A program made the position numbers and the translations under genes. A DNA stretch of 64,000 nt from Allomyces arbusculus (Eukaryota; Blastocladiomycota; Blastocladiomycetes; Blastocladiales; Blastocladiaceae), in the NCBI GenBank assembly GCA_027604705.1, contig JADHYV010000006.1:434001-498000 (forward strand), written 5' to 3'. Shown here piece by piece: positions 43,945 through 55,442 of the stretch. Position 1 is the first letter of the stretch, and every line of letters begins with the position of its first letter. Below the pieces are notes generated by a model, which ran no database searches, was not told the origin of the DNA, and worked only from the letters and a program-made list of their open reading frames with translations.

Positions 43945-46935
43945 TCACTGCACACGCAACTTCTTGATCGCCGCATCGGCCTCGCTCTACACACACCCCA
44001 TCCCATTCCATCCAAACGAGTCAGTTCTCCATTCTCCACCCGATCCCAACTCGTCCCCGCCATCACAATTATCAAACGTACCGCCGGCGTCACACTCCCG
44101 TCCCTCCCTTCGGGTGGACTCCGCGCGCGCTTCACCCCACCCATTGGCGACCCGGCTGCGCGTTTCGCGCGCGCCTTGGCGCATGCGCGATGGTAATACA
44201 CCCCGTCCTTCACGGTCGCCGACCGGACCACCCACTCGTCGCCGTCCGCGTCGTACCCGGTCTCGAGTTGCTCGTGGCACACGCCGCACGCGAGCAGCGC
44301 CGGGTTGGCGGGCACGGGCACGCGCTCGTCGGTATCGGAGTCCGACTCCGGTGCCGGGGTGCCGCCGGAGGCGGTGGGGACCGAAGAGGCGTTGGTGGAG
44401 AAGAATTGCGGGCCGGTTGGGGTGTCGAGCACGGTGCCGTCGAGCCAGTCCTAGACCAACGATCAAGTGATTCCTGTCAGTTTCGCTGTCGTCCCCGTTC
44501 TGATCCACCGAACCATGGCAAACATGAAAAAGAAAAAGAAAAAGAAAAGAAACGGTCCATACTTGTTCAGTCCCGAGCCATAGCCGCGACTGCATGACGG
44601 CGCTCGCGCCACGCGCTTTCCGGTTCATGCGGAAGTGCCAGTCCATGTGGTCGGCGACGCGCTTCTGCAAGGCCGACGTCTTTTCGCCAGAGCGTTTCCG
44701 GATCCGGTGGCCGCACTGCGCGCATTTGGTCGCGTCGGTCGGGTAGATGAGGGCGAGCGCGGCCGGATCGAGGCTATGGACGGTGGAGAAGTGTCGCGGT
44801 TCAGTTTGTGATTTGGACAGCATGGATACGTCGGGATGAATGAAAAACAAAACAAAAAAATGAGTTGGCAAAATGGTGGGGGGATCGTGGAGGGTGGAGA
44901 AGGACAGGGGGACATGGAGGAGAATGAGGAGGCGATGTCGTCGCCGCCGCGACTGTGAAGAGCGCAAACCGGTAGGGATGAATGGCGTTGACGACAGCTG
45001 TCAGACTTTGCTGTGCGGCATCGACACGATGAAGTTGACGTCGTCCATCTCACAGCGACCGCCAAGGTCGATACAGAGAGTTCAAACGCAACTGGGCACC
45101 GCCAACCCCCGCTCCGAGAAAGCATGCAGGGTCGCGGCACTGCGACCCGCGCCGTGACCGCGCAAAGTATAGCAAATTATGTGCCTATGTCCGTCGATGG
45201 ACGCTTCCTCATCCTCGCGGAGCTCCGCCACTGCGAGAGTATGTTGTGCATGGAGGAAAGATTTGGGGAGCGCCGGAAAAAGTGTCGACAAATACGAAGC
45301 AAAAATAGATGTGCAAAGTGCGCTGAGTCCTCCACTCCATACTAACCATTCCGTGTCGAGATCCGTTGTGTCGACGACCGGCGTGGCGACGTCCACCGCC
45401 TTCTGCGTCGCGGCACTCGTGTCGGGGGCCGGGACTGTGATGGTCGGGAATCCTGTCGGCAAGTTGATGGTCGGGATCGGCGACGCAGTCGTGGTCGGGG
45501 TTAGGCCGGGAATCGCAATGGTTGGAATTGTGGTGGCGAGGGACGTGGTCGTTGCTGTCGTCGGGAACGCGATCGAGATGGCAGGCATGGTCGTGGCCGT
45601 TGTCGGCGGCAACATGCCGGTCAGCGCGGTCGGGATCGTGGGAACGGCGACAGGTGCCGGTACCAATGGCGCTGCTGGCGTCGCGGCGGCGTTGAGTTCC
45701 GCGGCCATGTGCGCGACTTGAGACCGGATGACCTCGAGGTGCGCCGGGCTGAGCGTGCCGCCCTGGACGAGGGTCTTGAGCTATCGATCGGTGTCGACAT
45801 GCGTCAGGAACTGAACATTGGAGCTGAAATGTAGACGAAGCATTCAACAGAGCCGTTTGTGTACCTGTTCAAGCGTGCCGAGCTTGGTGAGATTGGTCAT
45901 GTCGAGCGGGTGCACGGCCTGCATGGCCTTGCACGTGGTGATGAGCGCGTTGAGTTCGACGGTCAGGGATTCGGCGAGGACAACGTGTGGCGGCTGGGCG
46001 GGGAGGGAGTGGGAGGGGGTGGAGACGTTAGTCGCCGAGACGTCGAATGGAATGGAGCAAGAAAATTGATTAAAAGCAAGGATTGGAGAGAGCACTGAGG
46101 AACACTGGCATGAACAACGACTTGATCAGAATTCGGCTCACGAATCCCGTCTGGCGAAGCGACTTAGAGCCATGGTGCAAGAGGTCGAGACCAAAAAGAG
46201 AGCCAAACCAACGCGAGCGGCCCGTAGCACTCCTCGTGCGACGAGCGAGTCCAACAAGTGTATTTTTTTCTCTCCCAAAGTTGATGCTTTTCGTTTGCTC
46301 GCGCGCGACGCGCGACCCCCATTTAACTCCAGTGCAACAGCTGTCGTGCCAGGGCGGAGAGAGAAGAGAAGAGAGAGAGAGTGGCTCGACCAGCCAACCG
46401 TGTGTAAGCGTACCTTGGGCACCGACCGCACAAACGCGTCAATCTGGTCGAGCACATGCGTGGGCACAATCGGCTGCGGGTGGCGCCACATGTAGAGCAC
46501 TTTTATCAAGCGATGCCGCGTGGGTTCGTCGGCATGGATAAACGCGTCGGCAAAGACTTGCGGTAACGACGCCGCAAGCAGGTGCGGGTAGGCGTTACCA
46601 ATGTTTTTCATGACCGAGTCCATGAGGTAGACGACGGGCAGCTTGTGCGCGGGCGAAGCGGACAGCGCGCGCTCGACGAGGGCTGCGGCAATGGCGGGAG
46701 CGGTACCGGCCGCGAGCGCGTCGCCAGCGAGCATGGTCAGGTGGCGGATCGTCGGTAAGGCCGTGTCGGTCAGCGCGTGCAGCGCGGCGAGGTAGGCGTG
46801 GCGCGCGGCGTGAAGGTCCGGCTGTTGCTGGTGCTGTTGCTGCTGCATTGGGGCGACGGGGAGGCCGGGGAAGCCGGTGGGCTGCAGACGCAAGGCCGGG
46901 TGCGCCGGCGCGCCAGTTGTGGGCGGATGGAACAT
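43945..46935 (-). CDS. PCF11: Pre-mRNA cleavage complex II protein Pcf11
   Basis: Proposed CDS complement(43945..43986, 44082..44450, 44563..44773, 45347..45780, 45865..45993, 46414..46935), 568 aa; all joins are GT-AG and phases close. The N-terminal CID (about 30-170) carries KLPVVYLMDSVMKN and the helical repeats that bind the RNA polymerase II C-terminal domain. A Thr/Pro/Ile low-complexity stretch follows. Then come two zinc sites that bracket the Clp1-binding region in Pcf11: CAQCGHRIRK...HMDWHFRMNR, and CGVCHEQLETGYD...EWVV...YYHRAC. The protein couples 3'-end cleavage to transcription termination. The 573-nt intron 44774..45346 is the longest I propose, and the join across it is the least certain. 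An ATG at 46935 is the first in frame. Confidence 0.88.
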
Positions 46936-47789
46936 GGCGACTTGGGGTCGAATGGGGCGGAGCGAACTGCGTGGCACTTGGCGGGCGGAATGCGGCAAGT
47001 CGCGCTTTCGGTCGACTTGGGTGCAATTGGTGGTTGTCGAAGGCGACGGCGGCGGAGGGAGAGAGGGAGGATTGGATGGAGTTCAACCAGTCGCCGGCAA
47101 CGAGAGCGAAGCCGCAACACGAGCGGATGCGTGCGCCGGGGAATTGGCAGGGGCCTCACGTGTCGCGATCCGGAGCGCTCTTTCAAATGACGGTATCATG
47201 CTGGTCATTTTGAGGTTTCATGAACAGGCGTCCCCTTTTGCAACGGCCCTGCGGTAAAGTTGGCGTGGCTTGTTTCAGGCCAGGTCACCGTCTCCAGCCG
47301 CACCGCGGCGCAGCGTGAGTGGCTTGCGACGGACGCCTGGCTCCGGTTTTGACTTTCGCCGGTGTCCTTCCCACGCGACACCGGCTTGCTCCCCACCACC
47401 GTCCACCAACGACCAAGCACAGCGGCCGCCATGGCCGTGATCCCCTCCCTCTCGCCAGCGCGCCCTCATTCGACACGCTGCACGCACACCGACCTGCAAT
47501 TGGCCGCGCCGCCCTCGCGAATCGACGACGACGACGACGACGCGCTCCTGTCCGCACGCACGAGCGACTCCCCGCATTCGGCTCACGGCGACGCCCACGA
47601 CCGCCTGCACCGTGTCGCCGCGCCAAGGTCGCCCTGCCGACCAACGCAACGCACAAGGACCTGCGAACCTGCGCCCAGTCGGTAACAGCGCGGCGCGCCG
47701 CTTGCCCGACCACCCAGCTCCGACACGCGTCCTCACGCCCGTTCCAGCACGCGCATCAAGCTCCACCAGCGTGAATTCACGGCACCGCC
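46936..47789. other. Bidirectional promoter region between PCF11 and the FHIP gene
   Basis: About 850 bp between two divergent start codons. A plus-strand ATG frame (47431-47685; MAVIPSLSPARP...) with an Asp-run lies upstream of the FHIP start. It could be an upstream open reading frame or a missed 5' exon, but no donor in phase with the FHIP start was found. Confidence 0.4.
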
Positions 47790-50700
47790 ATGTCCGGCTT
47801 CTTTTCGCGGCTCCTGAGCCATTCGGCCGCCGACGCGCCTGCGCCCGCCAAGCAAAATGCGGTCCATACCGCACCGCTGCCCGCCGCGCCCATGTCGGCC
47901 TTTGCCGCCAGTATCCCGGCCTTGCCGCGCGAACCCGCCGCGTCGCTCGCTGCCACGCTCATGCGCACGGCCTCGGCGGCCACGGCAGCGGCCACGTCCG
48001 CGGCCGCGTCGACCACTAGTCGCCCAGCGTACCGGCTCGACAAGTTTCATCGGTGCTGGTCGTCGATCCAGGTACGATTGTGAGAGAACGCGGGACCACA
48101 GCCGCAGTGAATTGAACAAGGGACTTATTTCTGGACGCATGTACATCTAGTCACGCGTCTACGACAGCGGCAACGCCAGCGACGCGTCGTCGGCTACGGG
48201 CGACCTACCCGTGAGTCCGCGCATCCACGACGAAGGGCTCGCCCACTTGGAAGATGCGGCCCTGGCTGCGCAGCAGGTGCAGGTACGCCGTGCAACGTAT
48301 CGCATGCATAATGCTTTCTCATCCCGCCCTGTCCGCGAGCAACGCTCCAACTGAAAATTTTACTTATAACCAGATCATGATCGACATTCTCATCGAGGAA
48401 ACGCAAGACTCTCTCAAGCACCAAGGACGTACCCCGGCCACCTCGACCATCCCGTCGCTCGGGTCGCACGCCGGCCCCTGCCTCGAGTACTTGCTCGACA
48501 ATGCCGTGCTCGACCGCCTGGTCCAACTCGCCGCGCCCGACCGACCCGTCGGGTTCCGTTCCGCCGTCCTGACAGCACTGACATCGCTCCTCGCGCACAT
48601 GGACGACCGCTTTCTCGCGCAAAACGCCGTGCACCGCGCGACCCTAGCCCTGACCCGCGCTTCCATGCACGCCGTGGCCGCCGCTGCGCGCGACGGGCTC
48701 GTGCACCACGACGAAATGCCGCTCTTGCAACTGATTCACGCGATTGCCGAGCGGATTGACCGCGCGCCCGAACTGCTGTGGATTGTGTTCCAGGACAAGC
48801 GTGGGTGGCGCCGGCGCAGGTCGTCGGCCTCATCCTACCACGCGTCGGCGGCCGCGGCTGCAGCCGCGGCAGCGTCGATGCTCGGCACGTCGCCGTCATC
48901 AACAACATCGACCAGCAAGCGGCGGTCCGGCCGTCCCGTGTCGATTTCAGGGCACAAGGCGAATGCGGTTGCGCCCATGCCGCCGTCGGCCGCCGAGACG
49001 AACAAGCGCAACTACCGCAACAGCGCCATGGCAACGACCGCGCCGTCGCCGGCCCTGTCGAACGCGACTTTTCCGGATTCGGCCGTCGCTTCGGAAAAGC
49101 CCGACCATCCCGATTTTGATTTCCCGCTGTTCAAGTTCTTGCTCGGTTACATTCACCGCGACGGCGCCGTCGGCGACATTGCCCGAGCGGCGCTCCTTCT
49201 TCTGTTGGAACACGCGACGGGCCCATTTCGGGAGTACCTGCTCACGCAATCGGAACTGGTCGACAAAGTCTCGGCCGCTCTGTGTGCGCTGTTCGCTGAC
49301 CTCTACACGACTACGGCGCACCCGAGGTCGCGCGCATCGACCCCCGTCGGGCCCACCGACGAGCGACATAATCCGCGCCGTGACCTGTTCCACAAGCTGG
49401 TTCTGTTTGTCCAGGCCCTGGTCGTCCGGTGCCCATCGACCCGGCTGGTTCTCGCTCTGCTCGCGCGGATTCGGCACGTGTTCCTACAAGGTCTCGTGGC
49501 CCCACTGCTCGTGCGCCCGCTCGACGCAACCCAGGACCTGCGTGCGTTCCACGCGACCGTCGCCAACTTGACCACCATGCTGTCTCTCTTGACCGGCGGC
49601 GGGTCGGACGTCTGCGGTGGCCCGCTGGCCCGACTCGTTGTCGAATTCCTGTTTTCCGACGCGGACCACCCGCCGCTCGTCGAAACCGCCGCGGCCAACA
49701 ACACCGACGACGTGACCCCCGCCGAACTGATCGAGAAAGTCGAGGGGATGCTCGAGGACGAGGCGCTCGCGCTCGACATTGACCCGGCGGCCCACCTCGC
49801 ACAGTCTAACCTGAAGCGGATGATTTCCTTGGCCTCGCTCACGACCCTGCCCAACATGGCCGCACCTGATCCGGACCCGGCGCCGAGCCCGCGCGCGGCA
49901 CTGTTGGCCGAGTTCCGGCGCGTCGTGCGCGGCGAACCGGCACCGCGCAGTCGTGCACCGTCCCCGCCACCGCCGTCCTTTGACGGCCCCGCCCATGCGG
50001 ACCCGGACCTGGCCCCGCTCGCGATCGTGACGCTGATCGACACGGTCCTCACGCACCACTACGTCTACGCGCTCCCGCTCTTGGCACCCGCACTCGTCGC
50101 GGCCGCCGCCGACCAGCGCGCCGTTCCAGACTTGCGCACGGCCCTGTCGGCACTCGACTTGCACGACCCGCACGCGGCGGTGCCCCCCACGATGCGCGCC
50201 GCGGCGAAACCCAATACGGTCAGTATCACCGACCATACCCGTCGTGCGACCGCGTTCGTGCGCGCTGCGGAAGCGCTCGTCCCGCCGCCGGCAAGACGCG
50301 AGTCCAAGATGTGGTCCGGGTCTGGTGTAGGGTTAGGGGACACGATGGCGCTGTACGTCCGTGACGCGGCGGCCGCGGTCGCCGCATGCCCGGACCCGGA
50401 CTGGGTGTTGTGGCGGCAAGTCACCGTTCCCAGCCGCTCGGCATCGCCGGCTCGCCGCCGCACGTCGGATGAGGGCACCGCGTCCCCGACCAAACCGCAC
50501 CGTCCGCTGTCCACGTCCACGCTCCGCGCCTTACCCACCTCCCGCCCGTCCTCATGGCTGCTCGACGACGACGACCGCCCGCTGATGCCGCCGGGTTACG
50601 TTCCGACGGACCACGCCGATTTGGCGGAGACGGTCGTCGGCGACTTGTTGCATGCGCTGCACCGGTTCCATTCCAACACGCCGGTCGTGAATTTACTCGT

Positions 50701-51217
50701 GACGGGCGCGTTGACGGCGCTCGCGCGCGTGCCCGTACCCTACGTCGCGCACCGGGTGCAGGATTTGGCGTTGGAGGTGGTCGCATACTTGAAGGCCTTG
50801 GAGCCGACGACGCCCGTGGTCCCGCCGGCGGCACCGGCGCCAGTGGTCAGTGGAGGGGCCGGAGAGGCGGGTGGCGTGGTTGCGGCGGCCGCCAGGCGGC
50901 TATCCCGGCCGCTGAGCATGTCGCTCGCGTCACTCCCATCGTTCTCGTCCATCCTCGGCGGGTCTGGGAACAGCAGTACCGGCGGGAGTACGCCGCCGCG
51001 CCGGCCGATTTCGACCGTGCTCGAAGAAGACCAGGTGGGGTTGGTGGGCAAGCGCGCGTCGTCGGCGTCGAGTATTGCCACGACGACGAGTTCGGTCGGA
51101 AGTCATGTGGGTGGTGGGGAGGCCGAGAATCGGCGGATCTTGGGCGAGTTTGTCAAGGAGTTGGCGGCCACGTTTTTGGTGCAGAGCTACCGGAATGATG
51201 TGGTCTTGTATGTTTGA
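47790..51217 (+). CDS. FHIP/RAI16-family protein (FTS-Hook-FHIP dynein adaptor)
   Basis: Proposed exons 47790..48071, 48151..48282 and 48374..51217, 1085 aa, all phase 0. The conserved block starts near residue 90: a long helix (LDKFHRCWSSIQ), IMIDILIEETQDSL, then GPCLEYLLDNAVLDRLVQLA and DRPVGFRSAVLTALTSLLAHMDD, as in FHIP/RAI16 proteins. HFPLF-like core phrases (DFDFPLFKFLLGYIHRDGAVG) and a C-terminal helical block (TVVGDLLHALHRF, NLLVTGALTALARVPVPYV) follow. Ser/Pro-rich linkers separate them. FHIP, with Hook and FTS, links early endosomes to dynein; in filamentous fungi it is needed for endosome movement. The function here is inferred from the family. Confidence 0.85.
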
Positions 51218-52116
51218 TTTGGTTTGGTGTTCGGTTTGGGCGTGTAAAGCAGCGAATTTCATCCAGATTTTGGTTTTTTTTTTTTTTTTGTTTGGGTCGT
51301 GTTGGGCCTCCTTGGTGTGGGCGGGGGGAGATCGATGCGACGCGGCCGGAAGGTTGCCGCTTCGTTGGGTGCTGGGGCCAAGCGCGGTCGTTTCCATTCG
51401 AGGAAGTGGACTGATCAAATGGGGCCGAGACTGACCTGATGGCTGCGACGTAGTGTGCCTGATACTTGCTCTGCATCAGCGATGTGGGCGCTGGCGTGGG
51501 CAGCGTGGCACTGCGGTGTGACTCGGGCGCTGAGTCTGCTCAGAATGAATCCAATTCATGTCAACTGTCCACCAGGTAATAATCACAACAAGCCAATGTG
51601 TACTTCTTGCCTTTTTCCCGCTTCAACCGTTAGTGAATCCCCTCAACCCACCGTCAGCTTCCTCATCATCGTTGTCGTCGCTCAGGCTCGCAGCGGCATC
51701 CGCTTCCGCACTCTCCTTTCCGTGCAAGCTTCAAGCCGAAACCAACAGACATGATCATGAGCAATCTGTCAGTTCTCTTCACTTTCTGTTGAGCGCTGAG
51801 CATCAATCAGCCTCCATTAAATGAATGACTTTCCTTCCGGTCACCTCAGTCCAATCCATTTCCCAGCGCTTGTGCTGGTGTGGAATGTCTTTGCAACCCT
51901 CCATCGATAGAGGCGATGAACTCGGCCGCCATGACTGTCTTTTCGCCGACCGGCAGCTTCCCGCGATTCGCTTGAAGTTCAACCCCACAACGGGGCCGAA
52001 GACTTGGTGCATTTCCAGGGTTACCCGATATTCCTTCAAAATGCGGCTGCCGCCATCGACACTGTTGTTCCCAAGTCCGGTGCTGGCTGATATCGACCAT
52101 AACTTGTCGCAAGAGT
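51218..52116. other. Intergenic region
   Basis: 3' flank of the FHIP gene with a long T-run near 51273-51288. No gene recognised before the Aim32-like start. Confidence 0.4.
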
Positions 52117-53052
52117 ATGCACGCTGTTCGCAACGCCTGGGTGCAAGTGTCGCGCCGCCCAGTTGTCCGATGCGCTTGGTCTGCGCACGCCCCCATCGAC
52201 GCTCGTCGCACCTTCTCCAAATCCACCACTGGTTCGTACTCCCTCCATGCTCCCCCGATTCATACCGCCAAGTACCCTCACCCCACTCTCCACCACCTAA
52301 CAGCCTTCTCCACCGACTCCGGCTGTCCGTGCGACCCGTCCACCCCGTGCACGACGCACCCCAACTACTCTGCCCGAACCGCATCCAAAATTAGTTCCGC
52401 GCCACTCGCCAACACCGTGCAACCGCTCGCGGCCGCGCTGATCCTCTGCACGGGCACCGGATCGGCCCCCACCTGGCCCGCACGACTCACCGACGCGCTC
52501 GCGCGCGCCATCGACAGTGCCGCCACCGCCGTCTCCGCCGATCTCGGCGGACCCGTCCGCGCAGCAGCCTGTGACGCCGACCCGGCCCCACACAGCGCGG
52601 CCGCGGTCATGCTGATGCCGCAGAACGTGGTCCTGCACGGGGTCACCGTGGAGAACGCGACCGACGCAATCCGAGCCGCGATTCTCGGCACTTCCCCGCT
52701 GCCGGAGGGGACCCGCATCGAGTCCCGCGGTGATCGTGCGGCGGTGCTCGTGTGCGCACACGCCGCGCGCGACGTGCGGTGTGGCGAGGCTGGGCCGCTG
52801 CTGGTCCGGGAAATGAAGGCGTATGCGGCGCGGCACGGCGTGGCGGATGTGGATGTGTTTGCGTCGAGCCATTTGGGCGGCCATAAGTTTGCGGGAGTGG
52901 TTGCGGTCTGGCCGTTTGGCGATTGGTATGGCCGTGTGCGCGCGTGCGATGTGCCGAGGATGATGGAGGAGGCGGTGAGAGGGAAGCCCGTCGAGCATGT
53001 GTGGCGGGGGAGGGCGGTGGAGGAGGTGGCGAGGAAGAAGAAAGACGAGTAA
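52117..53052 (+). CDS. Aim32/Apd1-type sucrase/ferredoxin-like protein
   Basis: A single exon of 311 aa. Residues 1-40 are basic and free of acids, as in a mitochondrial presequence. A CPCD motif follows near 70. The C-terminal half is a thioredoxin-like ferredoxin fold: VLVCAHAARDVRCGEAG (two Cys, about 212-222), then VFASSHLGGHKFAGVVAVWPFGDWYG (His pair near 252-256), the Cys/His pattern that in Apd1 and Aim32 holds a [2Fe-2S] cluster. Yeast Aim32 is a mitochondrial matrix protein of the same length, implicated in redox quality control of imported proteins. The mitochondrial location here rests on the N-terminus only. Confidence 0.82.
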   Translation: MHAVRNAWVQVSRRPVVRCAWSAHAPIDARRTFSKSTTGSYSLHAPPIHTAKYPHPTLHHLTAFSTDSGCPCDPSTPCTTHPNYSARTASKISSAPLANTVQPLAAALILCTGTGSAPTWPARLTDALARAIDSAATAVSADLGGPVRAAACDADPAPHSAAAVMLMPQNVVLHGVTVENATDAIRAAILGTSPLPEGTRIESRGDRAAVLVCAHAARDVRCGEAGPLLVREMKAYAARHGVADVDVFASSHLGGHKFAGVVAVWPFGDWYGRVRACDVPRMMEEAVRGKPVEHVWRGRAVEEVARKKKDE

Positions 53053-53136
53053 ATAGTAGTGTATTAATGAGATAGAGGATGGTGCGGCCAGCACGGATCG
53101 ATCATATCAAGTCTCTCCAGTATGCAGTCAGTCAGT

Positions 53137-55035
53137 TTACCGTCGCGCGTCGGTGTGCTTGCGGTTCAGCGACTCGGGGAGAAGCACGGCGTGCGCAACC
53201 TGCACGACGCACACGCTCGCGAGCAGCACCCAAATGAGTTGGTGATCGAGCGGGAACGACAGCCCACTGCTCAATGACCACGCAAACACGGTGGTCCCGA
53301 GCGCCGGCCCGATCCCGCGGACGGCGGCGGCCGCGGTTTGCCCGAGCCCATTAACGCGGCCGAGGTACTCGGTCGGCGCCGAATTGTTGATCTGGAGTGT
53401 CAGCGAAATCAGTTCTTGCCCCAAGTCAGCAAACACAAATCTTAAAGCCGTGTACCATGACCATGACCGCCGTGAACCCCATCACGCAGCACACGAGCCG
53501 CGCGGCAAGCGCCAGGAGCACGCCCGTCCACAACACCACATCATGGTACACGCCCCAATCCCGCGCGTCCAAGATCATCGCGACCATCGGAAACATGGCG
53601 TACGCGACCGGATACCCGACCAGCGCCCACGCATACACTTTGCGCAGTGTGAACCGGCGCGCGACCGCCGGGTAGGCCGTCAACTGCAGGACCATTTCCA
53701 TGCACCCCATGACGGCCAGCGACGTGCCGACCTGTGCGGGGGACATGGCGAGCCCGCCGCGCGCGAGCGGCTGCACGGCAAACAGCGCATAGACTTCGTC
53801 GAAGATGATCGTGTGTAGTGCGATCAGGGCGTACCCGACGATCGCGTGGTAGGACGCGGCCGAGATACCGGCGGCGGGTGGTGGAGCGAGGGTCTCGCTG
53901 CTGTCGCGACTGTCGTGCAGGAGCGGCACGCGCTCGTCGTGGTGCGACGCGGCACGAACGCCTGGGTGCGACTCCTCGAGGAAGAGGAAGCCCATGATGA
54001 ACCCGACAAGCGAGACGATCGCCGAGACGAGGCACGGGAGGAAGTAAGGGTACTCGGCGAGGAACGGGAACGCGGTCCCGAGCCACGGCCACCGCGTGGC
54101 CGGGTTCGAGAGAAGCCCACCAATCATCGGACCCACTACCGTCGCGACATGTTAGCTTGGGCACATCAAAGGTTTGGGAGCAGCGTGCGAACGCGTACCG
54201 ATCCCGCCCATCCCCCACCCGAGCCCAAACAGCGCAAACCCGTCGTCCATGTTGGTCTCGTCGCAAATCTCGCCGAGCACGCATTTCGCGACGCCAATGT
54301 TGCCGTTGAGCAGCCCGCATACGAGCCGGCTCGCAATGGCCCACGTCAGGTCGCGACTGAGCCCAAACGATAGCATTGAGAGCGTGTTGCCAATCAGGCC
54401 GATGAGCAGGACCGGCCGCCGACCCCACTTGTCGGACGTCCACCCCCAGAGCGCCGAGGTCACTATTGGAGTCGGAACGAGTGAACGGGTGTGGAAAAGA
54501 GCGCAAGTCGAAGCACGGAGGGCCAGCGTACAGAATTGCGCAATTGAGAAGCCCGACGCGAGAAAACCGACATAGTACCCGAGTCGTGCCTCGTCATCGG
54601 TAACATGAAAGTCGCGCACCTGTCCCCGCAGCAGCACATCAGCCAATATCTTTCTTCACCAGCGTGGGTCATCCGCGGTCCAACAATGACGACGATCCGT
54701 ACCATAAAGTAGACAAACGGGAACAACACCGACAAGCTGAACGGCTCCGACAAGATGCACACGAGCAACACCACCATCGACCGCATCGGCAGCGGCGTGC
54801 GTTGGCACGCCGGCAATGCCTCTTCGTCTTCGATTTGTGCCGCGAGATCACCGGCCGCGTAAGTGCCGTACGTCACGGACCGGTGCGTGCGCGTCGAGCA
54901 CACGGTCGCCGTCCGCGATCGCAATGACGTGGGCCATGGCGGCGATATAGCGTCGAGATGGTGGTCGGTTGGCGGCGGCGAGAGCCATGCAACGGAGAGC
55001 GAGAGGGGCTCTTTTTGCAGGGCCAGCTTGGACAT
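53137..55035 (-). CDS. Major facilitator superfamily transporter (DHA1/ZIFL-like)
   Basis: Proposed CDS complement(53137..53391, 53456..54135, 54199..54462, 54532..54619, 54703..55035), 539 aa, phases consistent. Helix pairs are evident along the length. The MFS signature between helices 2 and 3 reads GWTSDKWGRRPVLLIG. A conserved RLVCGLLNGNIGV (helix 4) and a GPMIGGLLSNPA motif C-like phrase (helix 5) mark the drug:H+ antiporter-1 group, close in layout to ZIFL transporters. The central loop is long, acidic and Ser-rich (LLHDSRDSSET). The N-terminal 75 residues are hydrophilic. Substrate cannot be told. The 3' ends of this gene and the Aim32-like gene converge, with only 84 bp between the stops. 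Confidence 0.87.
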
Positions 55036-55442
55036 GATGATGCTGAGCTTGATGAATGGTCGGATTAAGTAGCAACACAGTCGTTCTTGGTCGGTGCTGC
55101 CGAATGAAAAGTCGAAAATGGGCCCGATCAAAGGAGTTGGGCCGGCAGACCTGCTCGACGAGAGGATGAGCAGGTGCCTAAAGTGGCCGCGAACGCGAGG
55201 AGACAGATCATGGTGCAAGTTGGTTGTTGGCGAGGAAATGATGCGACGCTGCTTTGCTTCCGCAAATCACAGGTAGATTTTGGTATATTCTCATGTGACC
55301 CGAAAAAATACGTATGAGGCGGGAAAGATGAGGCACATTACAAAGTGCGATACAAAAGCTTGGTCCTGACAACCCGACGCCACAGCTTCAGCGCCAAGAA
55401 ATGGAGCGCAGGGCACGCGCGCGCCGTCAACTCGCGGCCCGC

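Noticed and set aside
47431-47685. ATG frame with an Asp-run upstream of the FHIP gene
   Set aside because: Could be an upstream frame, but no donor site joins it in phase with the FHIP exons, so it is not called as an exon or gene.
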